DNA of 64,000 nucleotides, taken from NCBI RefSeq assembly GCF_035917455.1, contig NZ_CP109078.1, positions 7,734,001-7,798,000 of the forward strand, written 5' to 3'. The notes under the pieces were generated by a model. It ran no database searches, was not told where the DNA came from, and was given only the letters and a program-made list of their open reading frames with translations. The translations under genes were made by a program, and so were the position numbers. This document shows, piece after piece, positions 17,358 through 25,488 of this stretch. Position 1 is the stretch's first letter; the number at the start of each line of letters is the position of its first letter. Origin of the DNA: Micromonospora sp. NBC_01796 (GTDB taxonomy: Bacteria > Actinomycetota > Actinomycetes > Mycobacteriales > Micromonosporaceae).

Positions 17358-18512
17358 ATGACACGTTTCGCCGCGGGCAAGATTGAGGCCTTCGTCGGGC
17401 CGCCCGAACTCGGCGCCGCCGACGATCTCGAACAGGTCATCGTCGGGTTCATCGACGACGCCAGGGACTCCCTCGACGTCGCCGTACAGGAACTCGACTC
17501 CGAGCCGATCGCACAGGCACTGCTGGACGCCAGGTTCCGTGGTGTCGACATCCGGATCGTGCTCGAACAGGACTATCTCCGTACGGCCAAGGTGCCCAAG
17601 GTGGCGGCGCGCGCCGGCGAATCGGCGCAGGCCGCCCAGCGGCGGGTCCAGTGGGCGGCCGAACCCGGCGCCCGCAGTCTGGAGCCCAACCGCAAGATCA
17701 TGGCCGCGCTCCTGCGCTGCGCCGTCGACGTCAAGGCCGACTACAACCCGGCGATCTTCCACCAGAAGTTCATCGTCCGCGACTACCGGAGACGGGCCGG
17801 AGCCACGTCGGCGGTGCTGTCCGGGTCGGCCAACTTCACCGGCACCGACTGCCACCGCAACCTCAACCACGTGGTGACCTTCCACGACGCCCGGATCTGC
17901 CAGGAGTACGCGGGCGAGTTCACCCAGCTCCGCGCCGGGCTGTTCGGTCGCGGCGCGCACGGGAAGGTGCCCCGGGCCTACAACCTCGGCGGGATACCGG
18001 TGAAGGTGCTCTTCGCGCCGGACCACGCGCCGGAGCTGGAGATCATGAAGCAGATGCTGAAGGCCACCGGCCGGGTGGACTTCGCCGTCTTCACCTTCGC
18101 CGGCTCGTCCGGCCTGGACGACGCCATGATCGCCCTGGCCGCCGCCGGCCGTACGGTCACCGGCGCGGTGGACCCGGGCCAGGGGGCGCAGCGGTGGGCC
18201 GCGACGCACGACCTGAACCGGGCCCAGATCGCCCTCTACGCCCCGATCAGGTCACCCGCGTTCGGCAAACTCCACCACAAGCTCATGACGATCGACGACA
18301 GTACGGTGATCGCCGGTTCGTTCAACTACACCGCACCCGCCAACCAGTACAACGACGAGAACATCTTCGTGCTCGGCAGCCCGTACCCGGATCTGCCCGC
18401 CAGCGAGGGCGGCCCGGTCGACCTCGGCCGGTGCGCCGAGCTGACCGGCTTCTTCCGGGCCGAGATCCAGCGGATCATCGACGCGGGCGAACGCTTCGCC
18501 GGGACGGGTTAG
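17358..18512 (+). CDS. Phospholipase D-like (HKD) protein
   Basis: A 384-residue protein with two intact HxKx4D motifs: HQKFIVRD near residue 135, followed by SGSANFTG, and HHKLMTID near residue 308, followed by AGSFNYT. It is therefore a two-domain PLD-superfamily phosphodiesterase with both halves of the active site. Family members hydrolyse phospholipids or nucleic acids or transfer phosphatidyl groups. There is no signal peptide, so a cytoplasmic substrate is likely. The ATG at 17358 has no good Shine-Dalgarno sequence, and the upstream open frame is low-complexity. It is convergent with the epimerase gene, only 24 bases between stops. Confidence 0.8.
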   Translation: MTRFAAGKIEAFVGPPELGAADDLEQVIVGFIDDARDSLDVAVQELDSEPIAQALLDARFRGVDIRIVLEQDYLRTAKVPKVAARAGESAQAAQRRVQWAAEPGARSLEPNRKIMAALLRCAVDVKADYNPAIFHQKFIVRDYRRRAGATSAVLSGSANFTGTDCHRNLNHVVTFHDARICQEYAGEFTQLRAGLFGRGAHGKVPRAYNLGGIPVKVLFAPDHAPELEIMKQMLKATGRVDFAVFTFAGSSGLDDAMIALAAAGRTVTGAVDPGQGAQRWAATHDLNRAQIALYAPIRSPAFGKLHHKLMTIDDSTVIAGSFNYTAPANQYNDENIFVLGSPYPDLPASEGGPVDLGRCAELTGFFRAEIQRIIDAGERFAGTG

Positions 18513-18536
18513 CCGGGACGGGTCGGGCGCTCCGGA

Positions 18537-19400
18537 TCAGACGGTCACCTGGTCACGCCAGGAGTGCCGGGGCTCGTAGCCCAGCACCCGGCGGGCCTTG
18601 TCGATCGACATCAGGGTCTCGTTGCCGACGAGTTCGCGGGTCAGCGGGACCTCCGGGAAGAGTTCCGCGGCCAGTTCCGCGCTGGGACGGCTCATCACCG
18701 TGTCGGCGTTGGCGATCACAAAAACGTCGACCCCGGTCCCCTGGTGCTCCAGTCCGAGGCGGACCGCCTGGGCGCCGTCCCGGCAGTCGATGTACGACCA
18801 CAGGTTCCACTTGCGCAGCCCGGGATCGGCGTCGAAGGCCGGGAAGGCGGCGTAGTCGGCCGGCTCCATCACGTTCGAGAACCGCAGGCCGATCATCTTG
18901 AGGTCCGGCTGCCACCGGCAGAGCTGCCCGGCGAGTTCCTCCTCCAGGTGCTTGACCAGCGCGTAGTTGCTCTCCGGACGGGCCGGGTACTCCTCGTCGA
19001 TCGGGATGTACGGCGGCGGGGTGTCGAACGGCAGCCCGAGCAGCGTCTCGCTGGAGGCCCAGACCACGTTCCGGATCCCGACCGCGCGGGCGGCGGTGAA
19101 GACGTTGTAGGTCGCGGTGATGTTGTGGTGGAACGTCGCCGAGTTGGTCCGCAGGCCCGGTGCGGGGATCGCGGCGAGATGCACCACCGCGTCCACGCCC
19201 GCGTGCCGGTCGTCGATCGCGCTGAGCGCCTCGATGGTCTGGCCGTAGTCGGCCAGGTCCACCCTCGTGTACGGGCACCGCGATGTCGCGGGTGGCGCCG
19301 CGTCGAGGTTGACCACCTGGTAACCGTGGTCGAGCAGGTCGTCGACAACCGCCCGACCGAGCTTGCCGCTCCCGCCGGTGACCGCCACCCGGGTCACCAC
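18537..19400 (-). CDS. NAD-dependent epimerase/dehydratase (extended SDR)
   Basis: A 287-residue short-chain dehydrogenase of the extended class. It has the N-terminal Rossmann motif VAVTGGSGKLGRAVVDDLL, VVHLAAIPAPG, and the catalytic YALVK (Tyr-x3-Lys) near residue 150 with a Ser in VWASSETLLG. The family includes UDP-sugar 4-epimerases and uronate dehydrogenases; the TxxPPxYxPIDEEYP segment is common in actinobacterial members of uncertain substrate. Tandem GTG codons at 19400 and 19397 are the likely start; a GTG at 19418 is also in frame. It has its own promoter region, shared with the divergent DUF2975 gene. Confidence 0.75.
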   Translation of the reverse strand: MVTRVAVTGGSGKLGRAVVDDLLDHGYQVVNLDAAPPATSRCPYTRVDLADYGQTIEALSAIDDRHAGVDAVVHLAAIPAPGLRTNSATFHHNITATYNVFTAARAVGIRNVVWASSETLLGLPFDTPPPYIPIDEEYPARPESNYALVKHLEEELAGQLCRWQPDLKMIGLRFSNVMEPADYAAFPAFDADPGLRKWNLWSYIDCRDGAQAVRLGLEHQGTGVDVFVIANADTVMSRPSAELAAELFPEVPLTRELVGNETLMSIDKARRVLGYEPRHSWRDQVTV

Positions 19401-19469
19401 TGTGCCGCACCCAAACACGAGATCATGCGACCAACTTAGGGCCCGCCCCGCTGCTCCTGCGCCGGTGGG

Positions 19470-19520
19470 TTGACAAGAGCCGTCGACTTATCGATTATCG
19501 AGATATCGCTAATCGATAAG
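19470..19520 (+). promoter_or_regulatory. Promoter with overlapping 11-bp operator dyad
   Basis: TTGACA (19470-19475) is a perfect -35 box, and GATTAT (19493-19498), 17 bases on, is a fair -10. The perfect dyad CTTATCGATTA (19487-19497) / TAATCGATAAG (19510-19520), with a 12-base AT-rich spacer, covers the -10 and the start point. It is followed at once by GGTGGAGGTG and the DUF2975 ATG. This is a repressible promoter, most simply autoregulated by the XRE protein encoded second in the operon. Confidence 0.75.
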
Positions 19521-19533
19521 GTGGAGGTGTCTC

Positions 19534-20130
19534 ATGAGATTCCGCAACCCTGACTGGCTAGCTGAACTGCAGGGTGTCGTGGTGGTCGCCCTGGTCGTCC
19601 TGGCCGGGATCATCGCGTTCAACGTCGTCACGCTCGCGGACGGCGGGCCCGTGACCGCCCGGGTTCCGGCCGATGCGGTAGCGGGCGTCGCCGATGCCAC
19701 GGCTGGCCTGCGCGCCGGAGTCGTCGTCGACGGTGACGTCGAGGTGCGGGTCGCGGACCCCACACCGGGCCAGCTCGTGGCGTACCACCTGACCGTGCTG
19801 CCGATGTTGGCCGTCGCGGCGGCGGTGCTGGTCCTGCTCTGGACCGTGCTGCGCCGCGCCCGTCGCGGGGATCCGTTCGCCACCGGTACGGTCCGGCGGC
19901 TGCGCCGGATCGGTTGGGTCGCCCTCGTCGGTGGCGTCCTGGCGCAGCTCGTACAGCTGATCGCTTCGCTCGAACTGACCGCGCGGGTCACCGCGGACGG
20001 CGAGCAGTCCGCGACGCTGGACCTGACCCGGACCGGGTTGCTCCTGCTGCTGGGCTTCGGGTTCTTCGCCATCGCCGAGATCGTCAAGCGCGGACTGACG
20101 ATGCGGACCGAACTGGAGACCGTGATCTGA
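19534..20130 (+). CDS. DUF2975 family membrane protein
   Basis: A 198-residue protein with four predicted membrane segments (about residues 15-33, 84-105, 128-148, 164-185) and an extracytoplasmic loop after the first. LRRARRGDPFATGTVRRLRRIGW is the DUF2975 hallmark loop. The family is almost always encoded with a small YozG-like XRE regulator, as here; the function is unknown. The start is fixed by GGTGGAGGTG 7 bases upstream. The stop overlaps the next start (TGATG), so translation is coupled. Confidence 0.85.
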   Translation: MRFRNPDWLAELQGVVVVALVVLAGIIAFNVVTLADGGPVTARVPADAVAGVADATAGLRAGVVVDGDVEVRVADPTPGQLVAYHLTVLPMLAVAAAVLVLLWTVLRRARRGDPFATGTVRRLRRIGWVALVGGVLAQLVQLIASLELTARVTADGEQSATLDLTRTGLLLLLGFGFFAIAEIVKRGLTMRTELETVI

Positions 20131-20354
20131 TGCCGCCCGAGGAGGATCACCGCGTCGACGTACATCTCGACAAGCTCCTGGCCGAACGCGGCCTGACCCT
20201 CACCGAACTGGCCGACCGGGTCGGCCTGACCCTCGCCAACCTGTCCGTCCTGAAAAACGGGCGGGCGCGGGCGATCCGGTTCAGCACCCTGACCGCGCTC
20301 TGCCACGAACTGGACTGCCAGCCGGGCGACCTGCTCACCGTCCGCCGATCCTGA
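20130..20354 (+). CDS. Small XRE/Cro-C1 type regulator (YozG-like)
   Basis: A 74-residue protein that is essentially a single helix-turn-helix domain: VHLDKLLAERGLTLTELADRVGLTLANLSVLKNGRARAIRFSTLTALCHELDCQPGDLL. It belongs to the YozG-like family partnered with DUF2975 proteins. Translation is coupled to the upstream membrane protein gene. The strong dyad over the operon promoter is the obvious candidate binding site. A membrane partner could hold or release the regulator, but that is inference. Confidence 0.85.
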   Translation: MPPEEDHRVDVHLDKLLAERGLTLTELADRVGLTLANLSVLKNGRARAIRFSTLTALCHELDCQPGDLLTVRRS

Positions 20355-20400
20355 CGGGTAGCGGTCATCGGCCGCACCGGACCGCCATCCAGGACAGCCA

Positions 20401-20434
20401 ATCGGCCGCCGGGGAAGGATCCCCGGCGGCCGAT
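20401..20434. terminator. Strong bidirectional hairpin
   Basis: ATCGGCCGCCGGGG (20401-20414) pairs perfectly over 14 bp with CCCCGGCGGCCGAT (20421-20434), with a 6-base loop. It lies between the stops of the XRE gene and the convergent peptidase gene. Confidence 0.9.
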
Positions 20435-20452
20435 CGAGTGTGGCGCGGACGC

Positions 20453-22339
20453 TCAGAAGCCGAGCGCGGACCGTCCGCCGACCACGGGAATACGCAGTTC
20501 ACTCTCGTTGGGCGCGACCCGCAGGCGGGTGCCGCCCAGCGGGAGCAGGGTGTACTCCTGGTCGCTGGAGAAGACCACCACGCCGATCCGGTGTCCGGCG
20601 GCGAAGATGTAGTCCTTGGGCTCCAGGGTCCACCTGTAGTCGTAGAACTTGCCCTGCTTGACCTTCTCGGTGCGGTCGGCGTCCTTGCGGTTCTGCGGAT
20701 CCGTCCACCCTCGGGTCACCACGACGGGCGCGGCGGTCGACCCGGCCGGACCGTAGTCGACCAGGTAGGTGGTCAGGTTGGCGTCGGGTTTGTTGTCGAT
20801 CGCCAGCCGCAGCCGCATCTCGGGCCGGCCGGAGAGCCGGACGTCCTGGGCGAGCACGGGCGAGGTGTAGGCCAACCGGTTCGGGCTGGCGGTGTCCGGC
20901 TGGGCCACCAACTGGGTCGGCGCGATGGTCCGCCCCTCGTCGACGAACCCCTGCTCGACCTTGCCCTTCGGCGGCTTTCCGGTGGTCAGGGTGCCGGGCT
21001 GGGTCGCGCTGGTCGCGGCGAGGCGCAGGTCGACCTCGCGTGCGCCGGGGTCGGGCCAGTTGGCGTACGTGGTGTAGGCGCGGTTCTCACGCTGGACCAC
21101 CGCGGTCGGCTCGTCCATGATTCCGTTGCGCACCCCCCACAACCAGAAGTCGAACCAGCGGTTCTCGGTCTGCTTGTAGGTCCAGGACCTGCCGTCCGGC
21201 AGCGGTACGGTGGCGCCACTGCCGGGTCCACCGTGCCCGCCCTGGTGCAGCCAGATCTTGCGCGGTACGTCGTACCGGGCGAGCTGGTCCCACCAGCCGG
21301 CGAAGTTCTCGGTCTTGACGTTCCAGTCGTTGAGCCCGTGTACGACGAACACGCTGGCCTTCACGTCACGCGCGCCGCCGAGGTAGTCCCGCTCCTGCCA
21401 GAACCGGGTGTAGTCACCGGTGACCCGGTCCTGCTCCCTGGTGATCTCGGCGATCTCGTCGGCGCAGGTTCCCTCGGCTCGCGCCTGCCCGGCGGTGTAC
21501 TGGGCCAGGATGTCGGCGTCCTCGCCCTGGTACGTGCCGGGGGCGACGACCAGGCCGTTGGCCCGGTAGTAGTCGTACCAGCTGCTGATCGCCGAGACCG
21601 GGATGATCGTCTTGAGTCCCTTCACCCCGGTGGTGGCGACCATGTTGGGCAGGGTGCCGTTGTAGGAGACCCCGGTCATGCCGACCGAGCCGGTGGTCCA
21701 GCCGGCGGTGACCGGAGCCCCGCTGGCGTCGAATCCCCTCGCCCGGCCGTTGAGCCAGTCGATGACGGCCTTGGTGCCGAGGGTCTCGGCCCGGTCGCCG
21801 CTGGTCGGGCAGCCGTCCGAGTCACCGGTGCCGATGCTCTGGCCGAGCACCACGGCGTAACCGCGGGGCACGTAGTAGTCGTCGAGCGATCCGGGGAGGT
21901 TGGCCTTCGCGATCGCGCGCTGGGCCTGCTCGCCGGCGGCCGAACGGGCACCGTTGCGGCCGGTCAGCCCGTTCTGCGGCAGCTCGTCCACCAGCACGCT
22001 CGGGTACGGCACGTCGTCCCAGGTGTCCTTGCGGTACGGGCTGTGCTCGAAGATCACCGGAACCTTGAAGCCCCTGGTGGCGGTCTCGGCGGGGCGGGAG
22101 ATGTCGATCGCGACCCGGTCGAGGCGACCGTCGTGATCGGTGTCCAGCGGCGTCTGGACGAACACCCGCTCCTCGATCGCGTCGGCGAGCGAGAAGACCG
22201 GCTGGGTCATCCCGTCACTGACCACAATGGTCGGAGGGGGCGTACGGGTACCGGCGGCGGCGGGCGCCACGGGTGCGGTCAGGACCAGCGTGCCGGTCAG
22301 GATGGCGGTGAGCAGCACCGGGTGACGGGGTCGACGCAT
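20453..22339 (-). CDS. Secreted Xaa-Pro dipeptidyl-peptidase (S15 family)
   Basis: A 628-residue secreted serine peptidase that removes N-terminal Xaa-Pro dipeptides. The signal peptide is MRRPRHPVLLTAILTGTL..., ending in an AxA site near residue 30 (VAPAAAG). The S15 alpha/beta-hydrolase catalytic triad is visible as GMTGVSYNGTLP (Ser near residue 220), NDWNVKTEN (Asp) and HQGGHGG (His). The C-terminal jelly-roll (X-Pro dipeptidyl-peptidase C-terminal domain, LSGRPEMRLRLAID onwards) is complete. The ATG at 22339 has GAAGGGAAC upstream. The alternative in-frame start upstream lacks both a signal peptide and a ribosome site. It is monocistronic. Confidence 0.88.
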   Translation of the reverse strand: MRRPRHPVLLTAILTGTLVLTAPVAPAAAGTRTPPPTIVVSDGMTQPVFSLADAIEERVFVQTPLDTDHDGRLDRVAIDISRPAETATRGFKVPVIFEHSPYRKDTWDDVPYPSVLVDELPQNGLTGRNGARSAAGEQAQRAIAKANLPGSLDDYYVPRGYAVVLGQSIGTGDSDGCPTSGDRAETLGTKAVIDWLNGRARGFDASGAPVTAGWTTGSVGMTGVSYNGTLPNMVATTGVKGLKTIIPVSAISSWYDYYRANGLVVAPGTYQGEDADILAQYTAGQARAEGTCADEIAEITREQDRVTGDYTRFWQERDYLGGARDVKASVFVVHGLNDWNVKTENFAGWWDQLARYDVPRKIWLHQGGHGGPGSGATVPLPDGRSWTYKQTENRWFDFWLWGVRNGIMDEPTAVVQRENRAYTTYANWPDPGAREVDLRLAATSATQPGTLTTGKPPKGKVEQGFVDEGRTIAPTQLVAQPDTASPNRLAYTSPVLAQDVRLSGRPEMRLRLAIDNKPDANLTTYLVDYGPAGSTAAPVVVTRGWTDPQNRKDADRTEKVKQGKFYDYRWTLEPKDYIFAAGHRIGVVVFSSDQEYTLLPLGGTRLRVAPNESELRIPVVGGRSALGF

Positions 22340-22644
22340 GGGCAGTTCCCTTCGATCGGGCTCGTGGCCGGAACCGGTCAGGGGGACGAATCGAGTTGGT
22401 TCCATCGGCCACACATGCTAGGCGCGTCGACGCCCGTAGTCGATCAATCGCGGGCGTACCGGGTTTCCGGTTGCCCGTACCGCAAGCGGGTACCCGGGAC
22501 GGGAATCGCCGGTCCCGACGGGACCGGCGCGATGTCGGTGGCCACAGTGCACGGTCGGGCGGGGCCTACCGAAAAGCCGGGCGGTGAGGCCGGACGGGGT
22601 GGGCTCCCCGTCGGCTTCACCGCCCGGCGTACGTTCCGGCGGGG
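22340..22644. other. 305-bp gap with two hairpins
   Basis: Between the peptidase start and the L,D-transpeptidase stop. It holds a 10-bp perfect hairpin with a 3-base loop (CGCCGGTCCC 22507-22516 / GGGACCGGCG 22520-22529) and the transpeptidase terminator at 22576-22628. The leftward promoter of the peptidase must lie in 22400-22480; TTGATCGACTACGG on the minus strand is a weak -35 candidate. No gene is visible. Confidence 0.5.
22576..22628 (-). terminator. Intrinsic terminator of the L,D-transpeptidase gene
   Basis: GCCGGGCGGTGA (22576-22587) pairs perfectly with TCACCGCCCGGC (22617-22628), and the stem extends inward with GGACGGGG/CCCCGTC. Reading leftward, the hairpin is followed by TTTTC, a rare T-run in this GC-rich DNA, so it should work for the minus-strand transcript. 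Confidence 0.85.
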
Positions 22645-23925
22645 TCAGCCGCCGGGGTTCGACGGTGCCGGTGCCGGCGGCTGGTTGCTCGCCGGCGGGC
22701 CGCTGGGCGCGGGCGCACCGGCGGCGGCCGGCGGCGCGGCTGCCGGCTTCAGATCCTGCGGTACGGGCAGCGCGCTGCCCTTCACGTACTCGTCCCAGTC
22801 CATGTTCCAGGCGGTCCAGCCGTTGCCGTCCTCGAGCTGGACCTCGGTCCCGCGCACGGTCACCAGGTCACCGACCTGGGTTGTCCGCATCAGGAAGGCG
22901 GCGTTGGCGGCGGAGACGTTGGTGCAGCCGTGCGAGACGTTCGTGCTGCCCTGATCACCCTCGGACCACGGCGCCGAGTGGATGAACTCGCCGCCCCAGG
23001 TCAGGCGCTGGGCGTCCTGCACGGTGACGACGTACGGGTCGGCCGAGCCGGTCGTGTCGAAGACCGTCTGCTCGTGCTTCTCCATGATCACCATCTTGCC
23101 GCTGGACGTCGGGGTGCTCGACTTGCCGAGGCTGACCGGGATCTTGCGGACCAGCTTGTCGTCCTTGAACACCGACATCTGCTTGGTGTCGTTGTCGATG
23201 TCCAACGAGACCTTGCTGCCGATCCTGGCGGTGGCGGTCCGGTCGGCGTCACCGAACCCCTCCTTGCCCATCGGCACCCCGTCGAGCATGGCCTTGACGC
23301 TGATCGTCGTACCGGCCTTCCAGAAGTCCGGTGCCCGGTAGAAGACCTGCTGTCCGTCCTCGGTCCAGTGCCAGGCACCGGGCTGCGCCGGAGTGGTGGT
23401 GACAAAGAGCCGCTTCTGTACGTCGGCACGCTGTTCCTTGGGGACTCCCGGGTCGAAGTCGACCGTTACCGGCATCGCCACCCCGTACGTCCGTTTGTCC
23501 TGGAAATAAAGGGTGGAGAAGATTTCCCTGTCCGGCTTGCCCATGGTGGTGAAGTTGGTCGTCCGGGTCACTTCCTTGCCCGCGTCGTTGGTTGCGGTGA
23601 CCTGCGCCGTATAGCGCTGTTTGTTCTTCAGCGCCTTGTCCGGCAGCCAGGACGAACCGTCCGTACGCAACGAGCCCGCGACCTTCCCACCCTTGTCGTC
23701 GGTGAGCGTTACCGCCGTGACCTTCCCGCCGGTGACGGTCAGGCCGACCTCGGTGCTGATCGGGAGGTCCTTCGCATTCGCCGCAGGACTGATCGCGAGT
23801 TGCGGCGGCGGAACCGCCGCCTTCGCGGCTTCCTTCTTGTCCTGCTCACTGGTGCACCCCACCAGGGCCAGTGACGCGGTAGCGACCATCGCCACCAGAA
23901 TTGTGGCCCGACGCCTCTTTGTCAT
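22645..23925 (-). CDS. Lipoprotein L,D-transpeptidase (YkuD, Ig-like domains)
   Basis: A 426-residue lipoprotein peptidoglycan cross-linker. The signal peptide ends in a lipobox, ASLALVGC, with lipidated Cys near residue 24. Two Ig-like/Big domains follow (about 40-125 and 125-225; LTVTGGKVTAVTLTDD, GVAMPVTVDFDPG). The YkuD catalytic domain has FIHSAPWSEGDQG and SHGCTNVS with the nucleophile Cys. It resembles mycobacterial LdtMt2-type enzymes that form 3-3 meso-DAP cross-links. The tail of about 35 residues is Pro/Ala-rich and disordered. The ATG at 23925 has GGGGTGGGG upstream; a GTG at 23934 is also in frame. Confidence 0.9.
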   Translation of the reverse strand: MTKRRRATILVAMVATASLALVGCTSEQDKKEAAKAAVPPPQLAISPAANAKDLPISTEVGLTVTGGKVTAVTLTDDKGGKVAGSLRTDGSSWLPDKALKNKQRYTAQVTATNDAGKEVTRTTNFTTMGKPDREIFSTLYFQDKRTYGVAMPVTVDFDPGVPKEQRADVQKRLFVTTTPAQPGAWHWTEDGQQVFYRAPDFWKAGTTISVKAMLDGVPMGKEGFGDADRTATARIGSKVSLDIDNDTKQMSVFKDDKLVRKIPVSLGKSSTPTSSGKMVIMEKHEQTVFDTTGSADPYVVTVQDAQRLTWGGEFIHSAPWSEGDQGSTNVSHGCTNVSAANAAFLMRTTQVGDLVTVRGTEVQLEDGNGWTAWNMDWDEYVKGSALPVPQDLKPAAAPPAAAGAPAPSGPPASNQPPAPAPSNPGG

Positions 23926-24035
23926 GATCCCCACCCCATTCCGCTAGCGTCTCGCCACATTGTGTAACGAGAGTCGCGGGCACCGCGTCGGTTCGGAACA
24001 GAAGAATCGAAGTGCGCATCGCGCATTCGAATTGA

Positions 24036-24071
24036 TGCCGGACAGAACGCGTTGTTGCCGGACAGAACGCG
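24036..24071. repeat. 16-bp direct repeat with 20-bp period
   Basis: TGCCGGACAGAACGCG occurs at 24036-24051 and 24056-24071, in the divergent region between the L,D-transpeptidase and HAD genes. The 20-bp period puts both copies on nearly the same face of the helix, as for tandem regulator sites. Confidence 0.55.
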
Positions 24072-24198
24072 GTTACCCGGTCCGGCGGCGGATAGACCAG
24101 TCGGATCCGGGTATGTCGGCGCGGTCCACGAGGCGGGATCACGGTCGGTCGGAGCAACCCGCCGACACGGGTGGGGCGGGATCGGGCACGATGGGCCT

Positions 24199-24876
24199 GT
24201 GACGGACGCGGTGATCTTTGACCTGGACGGCGTGATCGTGGACTCCGAACCGGTGTGGGAGGAGGTCCGCCGGCGCTACGTCGCCGATCACGGCGGCCAG
24301 TGGCAGCCGGACAGCCAACGCCGGCTGATGGGGATGAGCACCGGCGAGTGGGCCCGGTACCTCAGCACGGAACTCGGGGTGGACCGCTCACCACAGCAGG
24401 TCGCCACCGAGGTGGTGGACGAGATGGCCCGGCGTTACCTGGAGCACGTACCGCTGATCGCCGGTGCCGACGAGGTGGTACGCCGGCTCGCCGCGACCTG
24501 GCCGATGGGACTGGCCAGCTCGTCCCCGGCCCGGCTGATCGAGGCCGCGCTGCGGGCCACCGGGCTCACCGATGCCTTCTCGGTGACGCTCTCCACCGAA
24601 CAGGTCCCGCGGGGCAAGCCGGCGCCCGACGTGTATCTGCGGGTGGCCGAGCGGCTGGGGTTCGACCCCACCCGCTGCGTCGCGGTCGAGGACTCCTCCA
24701 ACGGCGTACGGTCGGCCAGCGCCGCCGGGACCCGCGTGATCGCGGTGCCGCACGCCTCGTACCCGATCGACCCGGACGCACAACAGCTCGCCACCCTGGT
24801 CATCCCGACCATCCGCGACCTGACCGACCAGGCCGTACGGGACGCGGCGCCGGGGGCGGGACCGAGCGACGCTTAA
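24199..24876 (+). CDS. HAD family phosphatase (beta-phosphoglucomutase-like)
   Basis: A 225-residue haloacid-dehalogenase-like hydrolase. Motif I is VIFDLDGVIVDSEPVWEE, with the nucleophile and acid Asp in DLDGV. An alpha-helical cap (residues 15-85) follows. Motif II is LASSSP, motif III has the Lys in GKPAPDVYL, and motif IV is VAVEDSSNGVRSA. The type I cap and the EDS(S/A)xG motif group it with sugar-phosphate phosphatases and beta-phosphoglucomutases. The GTG at 24199 starts directly before motif I; longer frames upstream encode low-complexity sequence. It is followed after 75 bases by the molybdenum enzyme operon, which has its own -10-like element. Confidence 0.85.
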   Translation: MTDAVIFDLDGVIVDSEPVWEEVRRRYVADHGGQWQPDSQRRLMGMSTGEWARYLSTELGVDRSPQQVATEVVDEMARRYLEHVPLIAGADEVVRRLAATWPMGLASSSPARLIEAALRATGLTDAFSVTLSTEQVPRGKPAPDVYLRVAERLGFDPTRCVAVEDSSNGVRSASAAGTRVIAVPHASYPIDPDAQQLATLVIPTIRDLTDQAVRDAAPGAGPSDA

Positions 24877-24908
24877 GGCGGATCGACCCTCCACCCCGTT
24901 GTAAACCG

Positions 24909-24914
24909 GATAAT
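24909..24914 (+). promoter_or_regulatory. Possible -10 of the molybdenum enzyme operon
   Basis: GATAAT matches TATAAT at five of six positions and lies 38 bases before the first start codon. I see no clear -35 box. GGGGAGGTG at 24935-24943 is the ribosome binding site of the first gene. Confidence 0.4.
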
Positions 24915-24951
24915 CTGCGCGTATTCGGAGAAACGGGGAGGTGCGATCGGT

Positions 24952-25488
24952 ATGCCCGAGGAGACAGAGCGATCGTCGGTCACGTTGGCGGTGAACGGCC
25001 AGCAGCACCGGCTCCGGCTGGACAACCGGACCACCCTGCTGGACGCGCTGCGCGAGCATCTCGGGCTGATCGGGGCGAAGAAGGGGTGCGACCACGGCCA
25101 GTGCGGGTCGTGCACCGTACTGCTCGACGGGCGCCGGGTGAAGAGTTGCCTGATCTTCGCCGTGGCCGCGTCCGGGTCGGCGGTGGTGAGCGTGGAGGGC
25201 CTGGCCGACGGCGACGACCTGCAACCGCTGCAACAGTGCTTCATCGACCATGACGCGTTCCAGTGCGGCTACTGCACCTCCGGACAGCTCTGCTCGGCCA
25301 CCGGCATGCTCGACGAGGTACGCAAGGGGTGGCCCAGCGTGGTGACCGGGGACCTCGCCGCCGGACCGGTCCGCCTCACCGAGGAGGAGATCCGGGAGCG
25401 GATGAGCGGCAACCTGTGCCGCTGCGCGGCGTACCCGCAGATCGTGGCGGCGATCCGGGCCACCGCCACGGCGGAGGCGGTGCGATGA
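24952..25488 (+). CDS. Aldehyde/xanthine oxidoreductase, 2Fe-2S subunit
   Basis: A 178-residue small subunit of a molybdenum hydroxylase. The plant-type 2Fe-2S domain has CDHGQCGSCTVLLDG (residues about 46-60) plus a fourth Cys in RVKSC. The all-helical second domain has FQCGYCTSGQ and GNLCRCAAYP, which bind the cluster nearest molybdenum. It resembles PaoA (YagT) of E. coli aldehyde oxidoreductase. Unlike PaoA there is no Tat signal, so the complex should be cytoplasmic. The insertion DEVRKGWPSVVTGDLAAGPVRLTEEEIRERMSG is typical of the actinobacterial form. ATGA overlap with the next gene. Confidence 0.9.
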   Translation: MPEETERSSVTLAVNGQQHRLRLDNRTTLLDALREHLGLIGAKKGCDHGQCGSCTVLLDGRRVKSCLIFAVAASGSAVVSVEGLADGDDLQPLQQCFIDHDAFQCGYCTSGQLCSATGMLDEVRKGWPSVVTGDLAAGPVRLTEEEIRERMSGNLCRCAAYPQIVAAIRATATAEAVR

